64,000 bases of DNA from Acidobacteriota bacterium (lineage in GTDB: Bacteria; Acidobacteriota; Terriglobia; Terriglobales; SCQP01), in the NCBI GenBank assembly GCA_021789895.1, contig JAJYIU010000006.1, positions 62,001 to 126,000 on the forward strand, in the 5' to 3' direction. Under the pieces are notes generated by a model that was given only the letters and a program-made list of their open reading frames with translations, did no database searches and was not told the origin of the DNA. Below are positions 40,012 through 49,700 of this stretch, one piece after another. Each line of letters opens with the position of its first letter. Within the stretch, counting starts at the first letter, position 1. The position numbers and the translations under genes were made by a program.

Positions 40012-42273
40012 ATGAACTCCGCAGTTGCTCGATCACTGACATGCTTTCAACCTCTTCGCTGGCGCCGGCTGGCGGCGGCGCTCGGCCTGGCCGCCGCCTT
40101 CGCAGTTTGGGGACAAGCGCAAAGCCTGCAGTTTGGCGCCTCCTACGATCACCTCAGCGTTCAAGGCCAGGGCGGCGAAAAACTAGCGCTGACACTGACC
40201 GATTGCGGCAGCTCGCTCTGCCAGTTGAGGGGCAGCGCTTACGGCACCGGCGCGCTGCAATCCTCCGGCAGCTACACCATCGTGGCGGGCACCAGCAACT
40301 CGATCATTCTCACCAGCTCCGGCAGCGGCGCCTTTAGCGTCAGCCAGCCGTCGGGCTGGTGGCTGGTGTATCAATCGAGCGCCGGCTCGCTCTCGGGCGA
40401 AGTGCAGTTGCAGCAGGTGCAAGATAATCCCAGCAGCGGGCAGGCGACGGCCACCGGCACGCTCAGCGGCCTGGCCGGCAGCCTGGCCCCGGCTCTGAAT
40501 GCGTCCGCCGTCTCGATCACTTTGAATTTTTACGATGGCAGCGGGCTACAGGCGCTGCTGGGCAATAGCGGCAGCCTGAATACCAGCCTTGCGCCCGGAT
40601 CCTCCACCGGCGGCGCGGTCAGCACTTCATCAAGCACCAGCTCCACTACCACCACCACGACCACCACCACCGCCGTAGCCGCTTCCGCCACCCCGCCGGC
40701 GCTCGACAGCTATGGCGGCCTGGCCAATGTCTCGCTGCCGGTCACGGCGACGGGATACTTTCAAGTCAAAAAAATCGGCGCGCGCTGGGTGTTTGTGGAT
40801 CCGAGCGGGCACCCGTTCTGGATGCTTGGAGTTTTCGCGGTGGATCTCAACACCGATACCAGCACCGGCCAAAGTTACGTCTTGAACAAATATGGCGGGC
40901 TGGCAAGCTGGGGCCTGCAGGCGGTCCGCCGGCTGCAAAAATGGGGATTCAACAGCACTGCCGAATACTCGTCGGCCTATGTCGTTCCGCTCAATCACGA
41001 CGGCAGCTACGAAACCAGCGACCCCATGCCCTGGGTGGATATTCTGCGCCCGGCGCATTACAGCCTCTACAATTACGGCAACTACGCGCCGGGGCCGGTG
41101 AAGGATCTGGTCAACGGGCTGGATGCGATCTATCAGAACTATCGCGGCGATACGCTGCCCGACGTCTTCGATCCGAACTTTCAAACCTTTGCCGATAATT
41201 TTGCCAAGGCGATGACCTCGCCGGCGGAGGCGACTTCTCCCTGGCTGATCGGCACCGCCACCGACGACCTGGACGATCTCTGGGGATTCGGGCCGGGGCC
41301 CGACCTGCCGGCGGCGCGCAATTCTTCCAACATCGGCTGGCTGGTGCTCTGCACCGACTTCCAGCAAAGCACCAATGCCCGCTTCAGCCAGAGCTATAGC
41401 GATACCAAGGTGTACAGCAAATACGCGCTGGCCAGTTGGCTGCAAGCCAAATATGGCACCATCGCCGCGCTCAACAACGCCTGGGGCTCGAACTACACCA
41501 GCTTCGGCGACAGCGGCGGCTACGGCACCGGCACCGGACTGCTCGACGAAGACGGCCGCGATGCCTGGGTGGGCAACGACGATGCCGGACTGAGCACGGC
41601 GAACGCCCAGGTCAAGGCCGATCTGAACGCCTTTCTCGCGGTGTACGCGCAAAAGTATTTTTCCATCGTCAGCGCCGCCATCCGCGCCGCCCGCCCGAAT
41701 CAATTGGTTTTCGGTCCCTGCACTCTGAACGCCTGGAATGGCATCAGCCGGCAGCCGATTCTGGCCGCGGCGGGGCAATATACGGATGTGATCCAGGCCA
41801 GCATGGGCACCCAGCAGGTTTACGATCTCAGCCTGCAATACGCCGGCGACCATCCCTTCGTCACCTGGACGGGCATGCCGGCCAATCCGGATTCCGACCT
41901 GTCGGCCTATCCCAATCCCGAATCCCCCGACGTTTATTCGACCCAAGCGGCGCGCGGGCAGGAATATGCCACCCAAGTGCTCACCGACGCGCAATACACC
42001 GGCTCCAGCGCCGCCGGCGCGCTGCAGGGCAGCCAGAACATCGTCGGCAGCAAGTTCTGGGCCTGGACCGATTCCTGGGGAGAGAAAACCAACTGGGGCC
42101 TGGTATCGTTTCTCGATAATGCCTACGACGGCGTCGCCGACGTCATCGCCACCGGCACCGATCAGTGGGGCTACGCCACCGGCGGCGAGGCCGGCAACTA
42201 CGGCAATTTCATCACCCCGGCGCAGCAGGCCAACTTTACCGTGTTGAACCAGCTCGTATCATCGCTGCCGTAG
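40012..42273 (+). CDS. Secreted clan GH-A glycoside hydrolase-like protein
   Basis: A 753-residue secreted protein. A signal peptide spans about residues 15-37, then comes an unrecognised beta-rich Ser/Gly region to about 200, a Ser/Thr linker (about 203-222, with nine Thr in a row), and a C-terminal barrel that starts GYFQVKKIGARWVFVDPSGH and continues with WMLGVFAVD, WLQAKYGTIAALNNAWGSNY and SKFWAWTDSWGEKT. This region resembles GH42/GH50 beta-galactosidases and agarases. Which Glu residues act is not clear from sequence. Substrate unknown. It converges with the GH9 gene, from which it is separated by a terminator. Confidence 0.72.
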   Translation: MNSAVARSLTCFQPLRWRRLAAALGLAAAFAVWGQAQSLQFGASYDHLSVQGQGGEKLALTLTDCGSSLCQLRGSAYGTGALQSSGSYTIVAGTSNSIILTSSGSGAFSVSQPSGWWLVYQSSAGSLSGEVQLQQVQDNPSSGQATATGTLSGLAGSLAPALNASAVSITLNFYDGSGLQALLGNSGSLNTSLAPGSSTGGAVSTSSSTSSTTTTTTTTTAVAASATPPALDSYGGLANVSLPVTATGYFQVKKIGARWVFVDPSGHPFWMLGVFAVDLNTDTSTGQSYVLNKYGGLASWGLQAVRRLQKWGFNSTAEYSSAYVVPLNHDGSYETSDPMPWVDILRPAHYSLYNYGNYAPGPVKDLVNGLDAIYQNYRGDTLPDVFDPNFQTFADNFAKAMTSPAEATSPWLIGTATDDLDDLWGFGPGPDLPAARNSSNIGWLVLCTDFQQSTNARFSQSYSDTKVYSKYALASWLQAKYGTIAALNNAWGSNYTSFGDSGGYGTGTGLLDEDGRDAWVGNDDAGLSTANAQVKADLNAFLAVYAQKYFSIVSAAIRAARPNQLVFGPCTLNAWNGISRQPILAAAGQYTDVIQASMGTQQVYDLSLQYAGDHPFVTWTGMPANPDSDLSAYPNPESPDVYSTQAARGQEYATQVLTDAQYTGSSAAGALQGSQNIVGSKFWAWTDSWGEKTNWGLVSFLDNAYDGVADVIATGTDQWGYATGGEAGNYGNFITPAQQANFTVLNQLVSSLP

Positions 42274-42308
42274 CTGCAGCCCCGTGAAGTTCCTGAAGCA
42301 TTGCATAG

Positions 42309-42338
42309 GCCGCCGGCTGCATTCCCGCAGCCGGCGGC
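42309..42338. terminator. Bidirectional terminator between two hydrolase genes
   Basis: GCCGCCGGCTGC (42309-42320) and GCAGCCGGCGGC (42327-42338) form a perfect 12-bp stem with a six-base loop ATTCCC. A TTT follows on the plus strand. Position between convergent stops at 42273 and 42352 supports a terminator for both. Confidence 0.8.
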
Positions 42339-42351
42339 TTTGGGCTTACGT

Positions 42352-44928
42352 TTACCGGCGCCCGCCGGGGCGTGATGGCCGCCGGGCGCTGCTTTGCCGC
42401 ACCAGCGCCTCGGCTGCATTGGCTTCTACGATCCAACTGCTGGCGGCGGAAATAGTGTTTTCGTCTTCGAACCAGAGGAAACCGAAGTTGGCGATACATT
42501 CCGGAAAATCCGGCTTGATCACAATATAGCCGGGGATCATGCCGCCGGGGACGAAGGTATTGTCGGCGCGATTGCTGCCGTACGACTTCAACTTGGAAAC
42601 TTTGCCGATGCCGGAGATGTACGAAATGCTGTCCACCGGGTGCGTGCCAAGCAGGTAGTTGGCGGCGCGGAGGGTGTATTGCGGGCCGACCAGATCGGGG
42701 AAGGCCTGGTGCAGGAAATACATCTGCACGCCGAATTCCGCCACCATGCCGGAGCCGCCCCAATCGCCCATCGTGGGCGGAACGCCAAAGGGGGTGGCGG
42801 CAAGCCGGCGATTAAGCTGCGGCAGCCAGGCCTGCACCGCCGCCCGGAGGCGGGCGCGGTAGGCGGGGCCGAGATAGGGCAGGGCGCGGACGGCGGTCCA
42901 GCCGCCAAAGCCCAGGCGTTGCAGCATGACGGGAAATAGCGTTTCCACGCGCCGCTTATAGGGCTCCGCGCCGCGGGTGGCGATCATCAACTCCAGGGCG
43001 GCGCTCCAATCGGGCGCGCCGAAACGGCCGATGGCCTGGAAGCGGCTGGCGACGGGATGCGCTTTCTGCTCGTTCCACAGGCGGATCGCGGCCTGTAGGC
43101 ATTGTTTCGCCAGCGGGTCGTTCCAACCGCGCAGCACGCGGGAGGCCGAGGCCAGCGCCGCCGCCGCCGCGTACTCCATGGCGGAGTTGTAGTTTGTCCA
43201 GGCCCAGCGGTCGTCGGGCCGGCCGGAAAAGTTGCCGCGCACCTGGTTGGGGCCGAGCTTGGGATCGTAAATCCGGCCGTCGGTCTGGGAGGCGCCGTCG
43301 CCGATAAAGGTGTATCCCCGCAGCGTGGCCGACTGCAGGCCCATGAAGGTGTGGCCGACCGCATGGATCTGCGCCAGGGTTTGCAGAATGCCGTGCTCCA
43401 CCTGCTCGACCAGGTCGGGCACGCCGTCGGGACGGTGCATTTCGACCTTGCGGGCGCGCTCGTCCACCGTCAGCTCGTCCCATTTGTGATGGAAGGTCTC
43501 GTACGCCAGGGCCAGGTTCTGTATGGTCAGGTACTGGCTGAAGGCGTCGTTATCAAAGTCCCCTGCGTCGAACCAGCCGCCGGTATTCAAGCCGGGAATG
43601 TGCTGGCCGGGCCGGTAGGGCGAGTAAGTGTGCTTGCCCATCCAATAACCGTCGAAGTGTATCAGGTCGGGCGGCGCCTGCCGGGCGTCGTCCATGTACG
43701 CCAGGCCATGCCACAGGCGGTAGGCATCGCGCACTGAAACGTGATCCATCTGCACCGCCAGAAAGCCGTCGAGCGTGGTCTGCCAGGTGTGGTCGTAAAC
43801 GTCGCTGGCGATGGGAAAGACGCCGGAGCGAACGCCGGCGTACTCGATCACATAAAAGCCGGGCCGGCGCACCGGGGAAAAATCGAATTGGGCGTAGTCG
43901 TAACGCAGCCAGCGCCGGAGCGGGGAAATGGGCCCGGTAAATACCTGGCGGTAGGAGCCGTCTTCCATCAGCCGCAGCACCTGGGCGGCGCCCGGCGCCT
44001 GGAAGCGCGGATCGAGTTCGAGCACGGCGATTTTCGGAAAATCGGGAGCGTACCCGGCCTGGCTGTGGGCGATGGAGGGCGGCCGGGTCCAGCGGGGGAT
44101 GTAGTTCGGCCGGATGTGCCACACCACCGCGCCGCGGGTCTTGCCGGCGGGAATCAGCGTGCGCAGCACGAACCAGCCGTTTTGCGCCAGGTTGCGGCCG
44201 TCATAGAGCAGCAGCGGCCCGCGGGCGGAGGTGATGGTGATGCGATCGAGCGGGGCTTCCGGCGCCAGCGTGATCGTATGGCCGGCGGCGAAAGGCAGCG
44301 GCTGCGTATAACCCTCGGCGCGGTGCAGGTCCGCCGTGTAGTACATTTCGCCCTTGAGGTGGCGGCCGGGGACCTGGGTCATGCGTTCTTCGGGGCTGCG
44401 CGGGAAGACGCCGAAGCGGCGATGGTCCACGATGTAGTCTTTGTCCATGTAAATCGAGGGCAGAAACTCCAGATTAAAACCGGCTTGCCCCACCAGGCGG
44501 CGGGGCAGGGGCTGCGCCAGGTTGACACTGACGCGCACGCCACCCGGCTCGGCGCTAACTACCACGCGGTAGCGCAGCCGGTAGGCGGGATAGGCCAGTT
44601 CGGCTACCAGCCGGCCGCGCCGGGGCTCGGCCCGGCGCCGCCGCAGCAGCGGGATCGGGTCCCATTGTTCCGGGGTGGACAGCAGGCGCACCGAGCCGTT
44701 GGTGGCGATGCGCCGGTCGTAGAGGATGATTTGCATCGCCGCGTTCTTCTGGTCGAAGAAGACCGGGCTGTAGGTGCTGTTGTAAAGCATCACGTTAAAA
44801 CCCGGCGCGCGCAGATAGCCGCTGGCGGTCACCCGTGGCGCGGGCAAGGGCGGGCCAGCGGCGAAGGCGGCGGCGGCGAGCGAGGCGAGCAGGGGCAGCA
44901 GTTGGAGCAGGGAGGAGCGAGAGCGCAT
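42352..44928 (-). CDS. GH9-family secreted cellulase-like enzyme
   Basis: An 858-residue secreted protein. After a signal peptide (about 1-25), a beta-rich N-terminal region (about 30-290) of unknown family precedes a CelD_N Ig-like domain (SQAGYAPDFPKIAVLELDPR; VIEYAGVRSGVFPI) and the GH9 (alpha/alpha)6 barrel. Its nucleophilic water-activating aspartates are in GGWFDAGDFDNDAFSQY, and the C-terminal acid region shows FEDENTISAASSWIVEANA. GH9 enzymes are endoglucanases or cellobiohydrolases; xyloglucan is another possible target. ATG 44928 is preceded by a GAAAGG site; the frame open further upstream codes no signal peptide. Confidence 0.88.
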   Translation of the reverse strand: MRSRSSLLQLLPLLASLAAAAFAAGPPLPAPRVTASGYLRAPGFNVMLYNSTYSPVFFDQKNAAMQIILYDRRIATNGSVRLLSTPEQWDPIPLLRRRRAEPRRGRLVAELAYPAYRLRYRVVVSAEPGGVRVSVNLAQPLPRRLVGQAGFNLEFLPSIYMDKDYIVDHRRFGVFPRSPEERMTQVPGRHLKGEMYYTADLHRAEGYTQPLPFAAGHTITLAPEAPLDRITITSARGPLLLYDGRNLAQNGWFVLRTLIPAGKTRGAVVWHIRPNYIPRWTRPPSIAHSQAGYAPDFPKIAVLELDPRFQAPGAAQVLRLMEDGSYRQVFTGPISPLRRWLRYDYAQFDFSPVRRPGFYVIEYAGVRSGVFPIASDVYDHTWQTTLDGFLAVQMDHVSVRDAYRLWHGLAYMDDARQAPPDLIHFDGYWMGKHTYSPYRPGQHIPGLNTGGWFDAGDFDNDAFSQYLTIQNLALAYETFHHKWDELTVDERARKVEMHRPDGVPDLVEQVEHGILQTLAQIHAVGHTFMGLQSATLRGYTFIGDGASQTDGRIYDPKLGPNQVRGNFSGRPDDRWAWTNYNSAMEYAAAAALASASRVLRGWNDPLAKQCLQAAIRLWNEQKAHPVASRFQAIGRFGAPDWSAALELMIATRGAEPYKRRVETLFPVMLQRLGFGGWTAVRALPYLGPAYRARLRAAVQAWLPQLNRRLAATPFGVPPTMGDWGGSGMVAEFGVQMYFLHQAFPDLVGPQYTLRAANYLLGTHPVDSISYISGIGKVSKLKSYGSNRADNTFVPGGMIPGYIVIKPDFPECIANFGFLWFEDENTISAASSWIVEANAAEALVRQSSARRPSRPGGRR

Positions 44929-45276
44929 GCGCAGCCTTTCCCGGAAGAGTGGACAGCAGAAATCGTAGCCTGATTTCCGGCGCCGCGGTTGGAGCAAGAA
45001 GGAGGAGCGGCGCCGCGGGCGCGAATTGGCGGGCCGCCCTGTGACGCCGCTTACGCCTGAGACTGACCGAAGAAGTGAGCCGGTCACGCCGCCGGCGTGT
45101 CCGTGGCCGGGTTCGCTGGAATGCCGCGCAAGGCCGCGCCGACAAGATAATGATTGCATACACATTCGCAAGTGATTTAGGTCACAAACAACAACGCGCA
45201 CGGTCACTGCCGGGGCGCAGTCCCGCTGCCTAGACTCAGACTTTATGTATGTCCGCTATCACCAGATGAGGTGCTT
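44929..45276. other. Divergent promoter region, GH9 (-) and cytochrome-porin (+)
   Basis: About 348 bp, with no gene. It contains a CRP/FNR-like dyad (separate entry) and a TAGACT -10-like box at 45231-45236. The left part is GC-rich and carries no clear promoter for the minus gene. Confidence 0.6.
45171..45186 (+). promoter_or_regulatory. CRP/FNR-family binding site
   Basis: AGTGA-TTTAGG-TCACA matches the CRP consensus TGTGA-N6-TCACA at nine of ten fixed positions. Its centre is about 64 bp before the predicted transcript start near 45243 that would follow a TAGACT -10 box (45231-45236), which is a usual class I activator distance. It can serve the cytochrome-porin gene at 45277 and possibly the divergent GH9 gene. 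Confidence 0.6.
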
Positions 45277-46611
45277 ATGATTACTCACGCGATGCGTAGC
45301 GCGGGCCGGCTGCTGGCGGCGCTGCTGTTGGCCTCCCTGGCCGCCTGGGCGGTGCCCAGCTTTTCGCGCCAGACCGGCTTTCCCTGCTCCACCTGCCATA
45401 CCACCCCGCCCGAGCTGACCGCCTTCGGGCGCCAGTTCAAGCTCAACGGCTACACCATGACCAACATGAAAACGGTCTCGGCGCCGGCGCAAAAGAATCA
45501 GTCCGGCCTGCAGCTCGACAGCTTCCTGCCGCTGTCGGTGATGTTTCAGGTCTCCGATAGCGTCACCCGCAAAGCGCAGCCCGGCACCGACAACGCCAAC
45601 GCCGAGTTTCCCCAGCAGTTGAGCCTGTTCCTCGCCGGCGCCTGGTCGGCGCATGCCGGCAGCTTCATGCAGGTCACCTACGATACCCAGGGCGATCACT
45701 TCAGCATGGACAACACCGATATACGCTTCGCCAAGCAGGCCACGCTGGGCGGCAAGACCCTGGTGTACGGCCTGGATATGAACAACAACCCCACCGTCGA
45801 GGATCTGTGGAATTCGACCCCCGCCTGGGGTTTTCCCTACATCTCCTCCAATTCGGCCCCCGGGCCGATTGCCGGCGCGCTGCTTGACGGCGGGCTGGCG
45901 CAGGACGTGGGCGGCGTGGGGGTGTACGGGATGTACGACGACCATCTCTATCTTGACGTGACCGCGTACCGCTCGATGCATATTGGCGGGCCGCAGCCGC
46001 CCGACGGCCAGAACTTCGGCATTAACATCCACGGCGTCGCGCCCTATGGCCGCATCGCCTGGCAGCAGCAGATGGGCGACACCCTGTTCGAGATTGGCGC
46101 TTATGGCTTGTACCTGCGCAGCTATCCCAACGCGATCACCGGGCCGCGCGACACCTACCGCGACGTGGCGGCGGATTTCACCTTCGACCAGCAGTTGGGG
46201 GCCAACCAGTTGTCCATCTACGGCACGTACATCTACGAGCACGCGAATCTGGACGCGAGCCTGCTCGCCGGCTCGGTCGGCCAGAGCCTGCACAAGCTGA
46301 ACACCGCGCGCGCCAACGCCACTTATCACTGGGGCGACCGCTACGCCGCCACCGGCGGCCTCTTCGGCATCTCCGGGACGACCGACATCACGCTGTTCGC
46401 GCCCGGCGCGGTCGGCGGCAGCGCCAGCGGCAGCCCGCAAACCGACGGCTACATCCTGCAGTTCGCCTACTGGCCCTGGCAGAACATCAACCTCACCGCG
46501 CAGTACACCGGTTACTGGAAATTCAACGGCGGCTCGACCAACTACGACGGCAGCGGCCGCAATGCCGGCGACAACAACACCCTCTATCTGGCCGGCTGGT
46601 TCATCTTCTAA
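45277..46611 (+). CDS. Cytochrome c-porin fusion (Cyc2-like)
   Basis: A 444-residue protein with a signal peptide (about 6-26), one c-type haem motif CSTCH (Cys37, Cys40, His41) directly after it, the segment PPELTAFGRQFKLNGYTMT, and about 370 residues of amphipathic beta strands with a final aromatic residue (Phe), typical of an outer-membrane barrel. This layout (one haem inside a small barrel) is that of Cyc2, the Fe(II) oxidase of iron-oxidising bacteria, and of a wider family of unknown function. ATG 45277 follows a GATGAGG ribosome site; GTG 45271 is less likely. The CRP/FNR-like site upstream suggests redox or energy-state control. Confidence 0.8.
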   Translation: MITHAMRSAGRLLAALLLASLAAWAVPSFSRQTGFPCSTCHTTPPELTAFGRQFKLNGYTMTNMKTVSAPAQKNQSGLQLDSFLPLSVMFQVSDSVTRKAQPGTDNANAEFPQQLSLFLAGAWSAHAGSFMQVTYDTQGDHFSMDNTDIRFAKQATLGGKTLVYGLDMNNNPTVEDLWNSTPAWGFPYISSNSAPGPIAGALLDGGLAQDVGGVGVYGMYDDHLYLDVTAYRSMHIGGPQPPDGQNFGINIHGVAPYGRIAWQQQMGDTLFEIGAYGLYLRSYPNAITGPRDTYRDVAADFTFDQQLGANQLSIYGTYIYEHANLDASLLAGSVGQSLHKLNTARANATYHWGDRYAATGGLFGISGTTDITLFAPGAVGGSASGSPQTDGYILQFAYWPWQNINLTAQYTGYWKFNGGSTNYDGSGRNAGDNNTLYLAGWFIF

Positions 46612-46651
46612 ACTGAACACTAAACTGAAAGTTTAAATTACAGGCAGTCAA

Positions 46652-46681
46652 CAGCGGGCCTGGCTGCGGTCAGGCCCGCTG
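46652..46681. terminator. Bidirectional hairpin terminator
   Basis: CAGCGGGCCTG (46652-46662) and CAGGCCCGCTG (46671-46681) form a perfect 11-bp stem with an eight-base loop. It lies between the convergent stops of the cytochrome-porin (46611) and kgd (46714). The T-tract on either side is weak. Confidence 0.75.
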
Positions 46682-46713
46682 GCTTTATAAGGCCATCCAA
46701 TCCCGCGGAGCGC

Positions 46714-49700
46714 CTAAGCGCCGGCCGATTCCAGCCGGGCAAAGGCGCGGGCGAGCAGCGCTTTCTGCTCGCGCTGGTGACGGCGCAGCGAGCCGGTGGC
46801 GGGGCTGGCGGATGCTTCCCGCCCGACGTAGCTCCAGCGCCGGCCGGAATTGAGCGCGGCGAGCCGCGGGGCGAGCGCGTTCCAGGCGCCCATGTTGGCC
46901 GGCTCCTCCTGCACCCAGACGAATTCTTTCGCCCGGCGGCAGGCGGCCAGCGCCGTTTCCAGCTCGCGCGCGGGCAGGGGATAGAGCTGTTCCAGGCGGA
47001 GAATCGCCGTGGCGGCGGCTTCGCCCCCCAGTTCGCGCCGGGTGGCGGCCAGCTCGTAATAAATTTTTCCGCTCGCGAGCAGCACCCGGTGGGCGGATTC
47101 CGGCGGCAGCGCGGGATCCGGCAGCACGGGATGGAATTTGCCGCCCGCCAGCGCTTCCAGCGGGGAAGCGACTTCGGGATGGCGCAGCAGGCTCTTGGGG
47201 GTGAGCAGCACCAGCGGCCGCCGGGCTTCAGGCGCGGCGGCGCCGCGCAGTCCCTGCCGCCGCAGCAGGTGAAAATATTGCGCCGCGGTGGTGCAGTTGG
47301 CGACCTGCAGATTGTCTTCCGCCGCAAGCTGGAGGAAGCGCTCCAGGCGGGCGCTGGAATGCTCCGGTCCCTGGCCCTCGTAGCCGTGCGGCAGAAACAG
47401 CGTCAGGCCGCTGCTGCGTCCCCACTTGGCGCGGGCGGGAGCGATGAACTGGTCAATGATCACCTCGGCGCCGTTGGCGAAATCGCCGAACTGCGCTTCC
47501 CAGATGACCAGCGCGCGCGGATGCTCCATCGAATAGCCGAACTCGAAGCCCAGCGCCGCTTCTTCCGACAGCAGGCTGTCGTGCAGCATAAACGGCGCCT
47601 GCGCCGTGGGCAGGTGGGTCAGCGGGATGTAGGGCGCGCCGCTTTCGTAATCATAGAGAATGGCGTGCCGCTGGCTGAAGGTGCCGCGGCCGGTATCCTG
47701 GCCGGAAATGCGGATCGGGACGCCGTCTTCGAGCAGGGTGGCGAAGGCCAGCGCCTCCGCCAGCGACCAATCTGCGCCCGGCGGCGAATCGAGCATCCGG
47801 GCGCGGCGCTCCAGCCAGGTCTTCAATTTGGGATGGAGATGGAAACCGGCCGGCAAGCGCGCCAGCGCCGGCGCGATTTTTTTCAGCCGCGGGGCGGGCA
47901 CGGCGGTTTCCACCGCCGGCGGGCGCGGCGTGCGGGCAGCGGGTTCGGCTGCGGCCGCGGCGGCGTGCGGCTCCGGCATGCGCTCGCGGTATTGCCGCAG
48001 CAGGCGTTCCTCTTCGTCTTCCGCCAGCAATCCGGCGCGCGCCAGTTGTTGGGCATACAGCGCGCGGGTGCCGGGGTGGCGCTCGATGCGGCGGTACAGT
48101 TCGGGATGGGTCAGGCTGGGGTCGTCGGCTTCGTTATGGCCGTGGCGGCGATAGCAGACCAGGTCCACCACCACGTCGCTTTGAAACTCGCTACGGAAGC
48201 CGAACCCGAGTTCGACCGCGCGCAACACCGCCTCGGGATCGTCTCCGTTGACGTGAAAAATCGGCGCCTGCACCATGCGCGCCACGTCGGTGCAATAGAG
48301 GCTGGAACGCGCTTCGGCGGGCGAGGTGGTGAAGCCGATGCGGTTGTTGACCACCAAGTGGATGGTGCCGCCGACTTCATATCCGGCCAACTGCGACAGG
48401 TTCAGGGTTTCGGCGACGACGCCCTGCCCGGCAAAAGCGGCGTCGCCATGGATCAACACCGGCAGCACCAGCCGTCCCTGGCGGTCGTCGAGCAGTTCCT
48501 GGCGGGCCCGGGCGCTGCCTTCCAGCACCGGGTCCACCGCTTCCAGATGGCTGGGATTAGGCGAAACGGTGATCCGCAGCGCATGGCCTCCGAAGGTGAC
48601 CACGCGGCCCTCGGCGCCGATGTGGTACTTGACGTCGCCGGAGCCCTCGACGCTTTCCGGATCCATGTCTTCGAACTTGGAAACGATCTCGGCCATGGTC
48701 TTGCCGACAATATTGACCAGCAAGTTCAGGCGGCCACGGTGGGCCATGCCGATTGCAATCTCGCGCGCGCCGACGCCGCCGGCCAGGCTGAGCAGGTGAT
48801 CGAGCGCGGGGATCAGGCTTTCGGCGCCTTCCAGCGAAAACCGCTTGTGGCCGATATAGCGCGCGTGCAACAGGCGCTCGAACACCTCGGCCGCGGTCAG
48901 GCGATCGAGAATGCGGCGGCGCAGCGGCTCCGGCAGCGGCCAATGCGCACGCGTAGGCTCCAGCCGCTCCTGCAGCCAGCGCCGGCGCTCCAGTTGCTGG
49001 ATATGCATGTACTCGCAGGCCAGCGTGCCGCAATAGGCCGCCCGCGCCAGATCCAGAATCTCGCGCAGCGTGTGCAACTGGTGCAGCTCGGTTTCGCCCT
49101 GGGAGTGGAACAGCGGCGAAAGGAAGCGGCGGTCCAGGTCCCAGAGCGTCAGCCCGTAATGCGCGGCGTCGAGTTCGGGATGCTCGGCGTTTTGCGGCCC
49201 GAGCGGGTCGAGCTGGGCCAGCAGGTGGCCGCGCACGCGGTAGGCGTGCGCGAGTTGAAAAACGGCCGCCTGTTTTCGCGCCGGCTCGGCTTCCGCCGCC
49301 GTTCCGGCCAGCGACAGCCCGGGGGCGGCATCGCGGGTCCAGGTGGCGGGCTTATAGGGCACCTGGGCTTCGCGAAAAATGCGTTCGTAAAAATCGTATT
49401 CGCCCAGCAGCAGCGCGTGAATATAGGCCAGGAAGATTCCCGACTCCGCTCCCTGGATGATGCGGTGATCGTAGGTGCAGGTCAGGGTCATGGTTTTGCC
49501 CACGCCCAGCGCGTGCAGGGTATCTTCCGGGATGCCTTCGAAGCCGCTGGGATAATCCAGCGCCCCGGCGGCGAGAATCGCGCCCTGGCCGTTCATCAGG
49601 CGCGGCGCCGAGGCGCGCGTGCCCAGCGTGCCGGGATTGGTCAAGCTGAAGCTGGCGCCCTGCAAATCGTCGGGCGCGAGCTGGCCGGCGCGAGCGCCCC

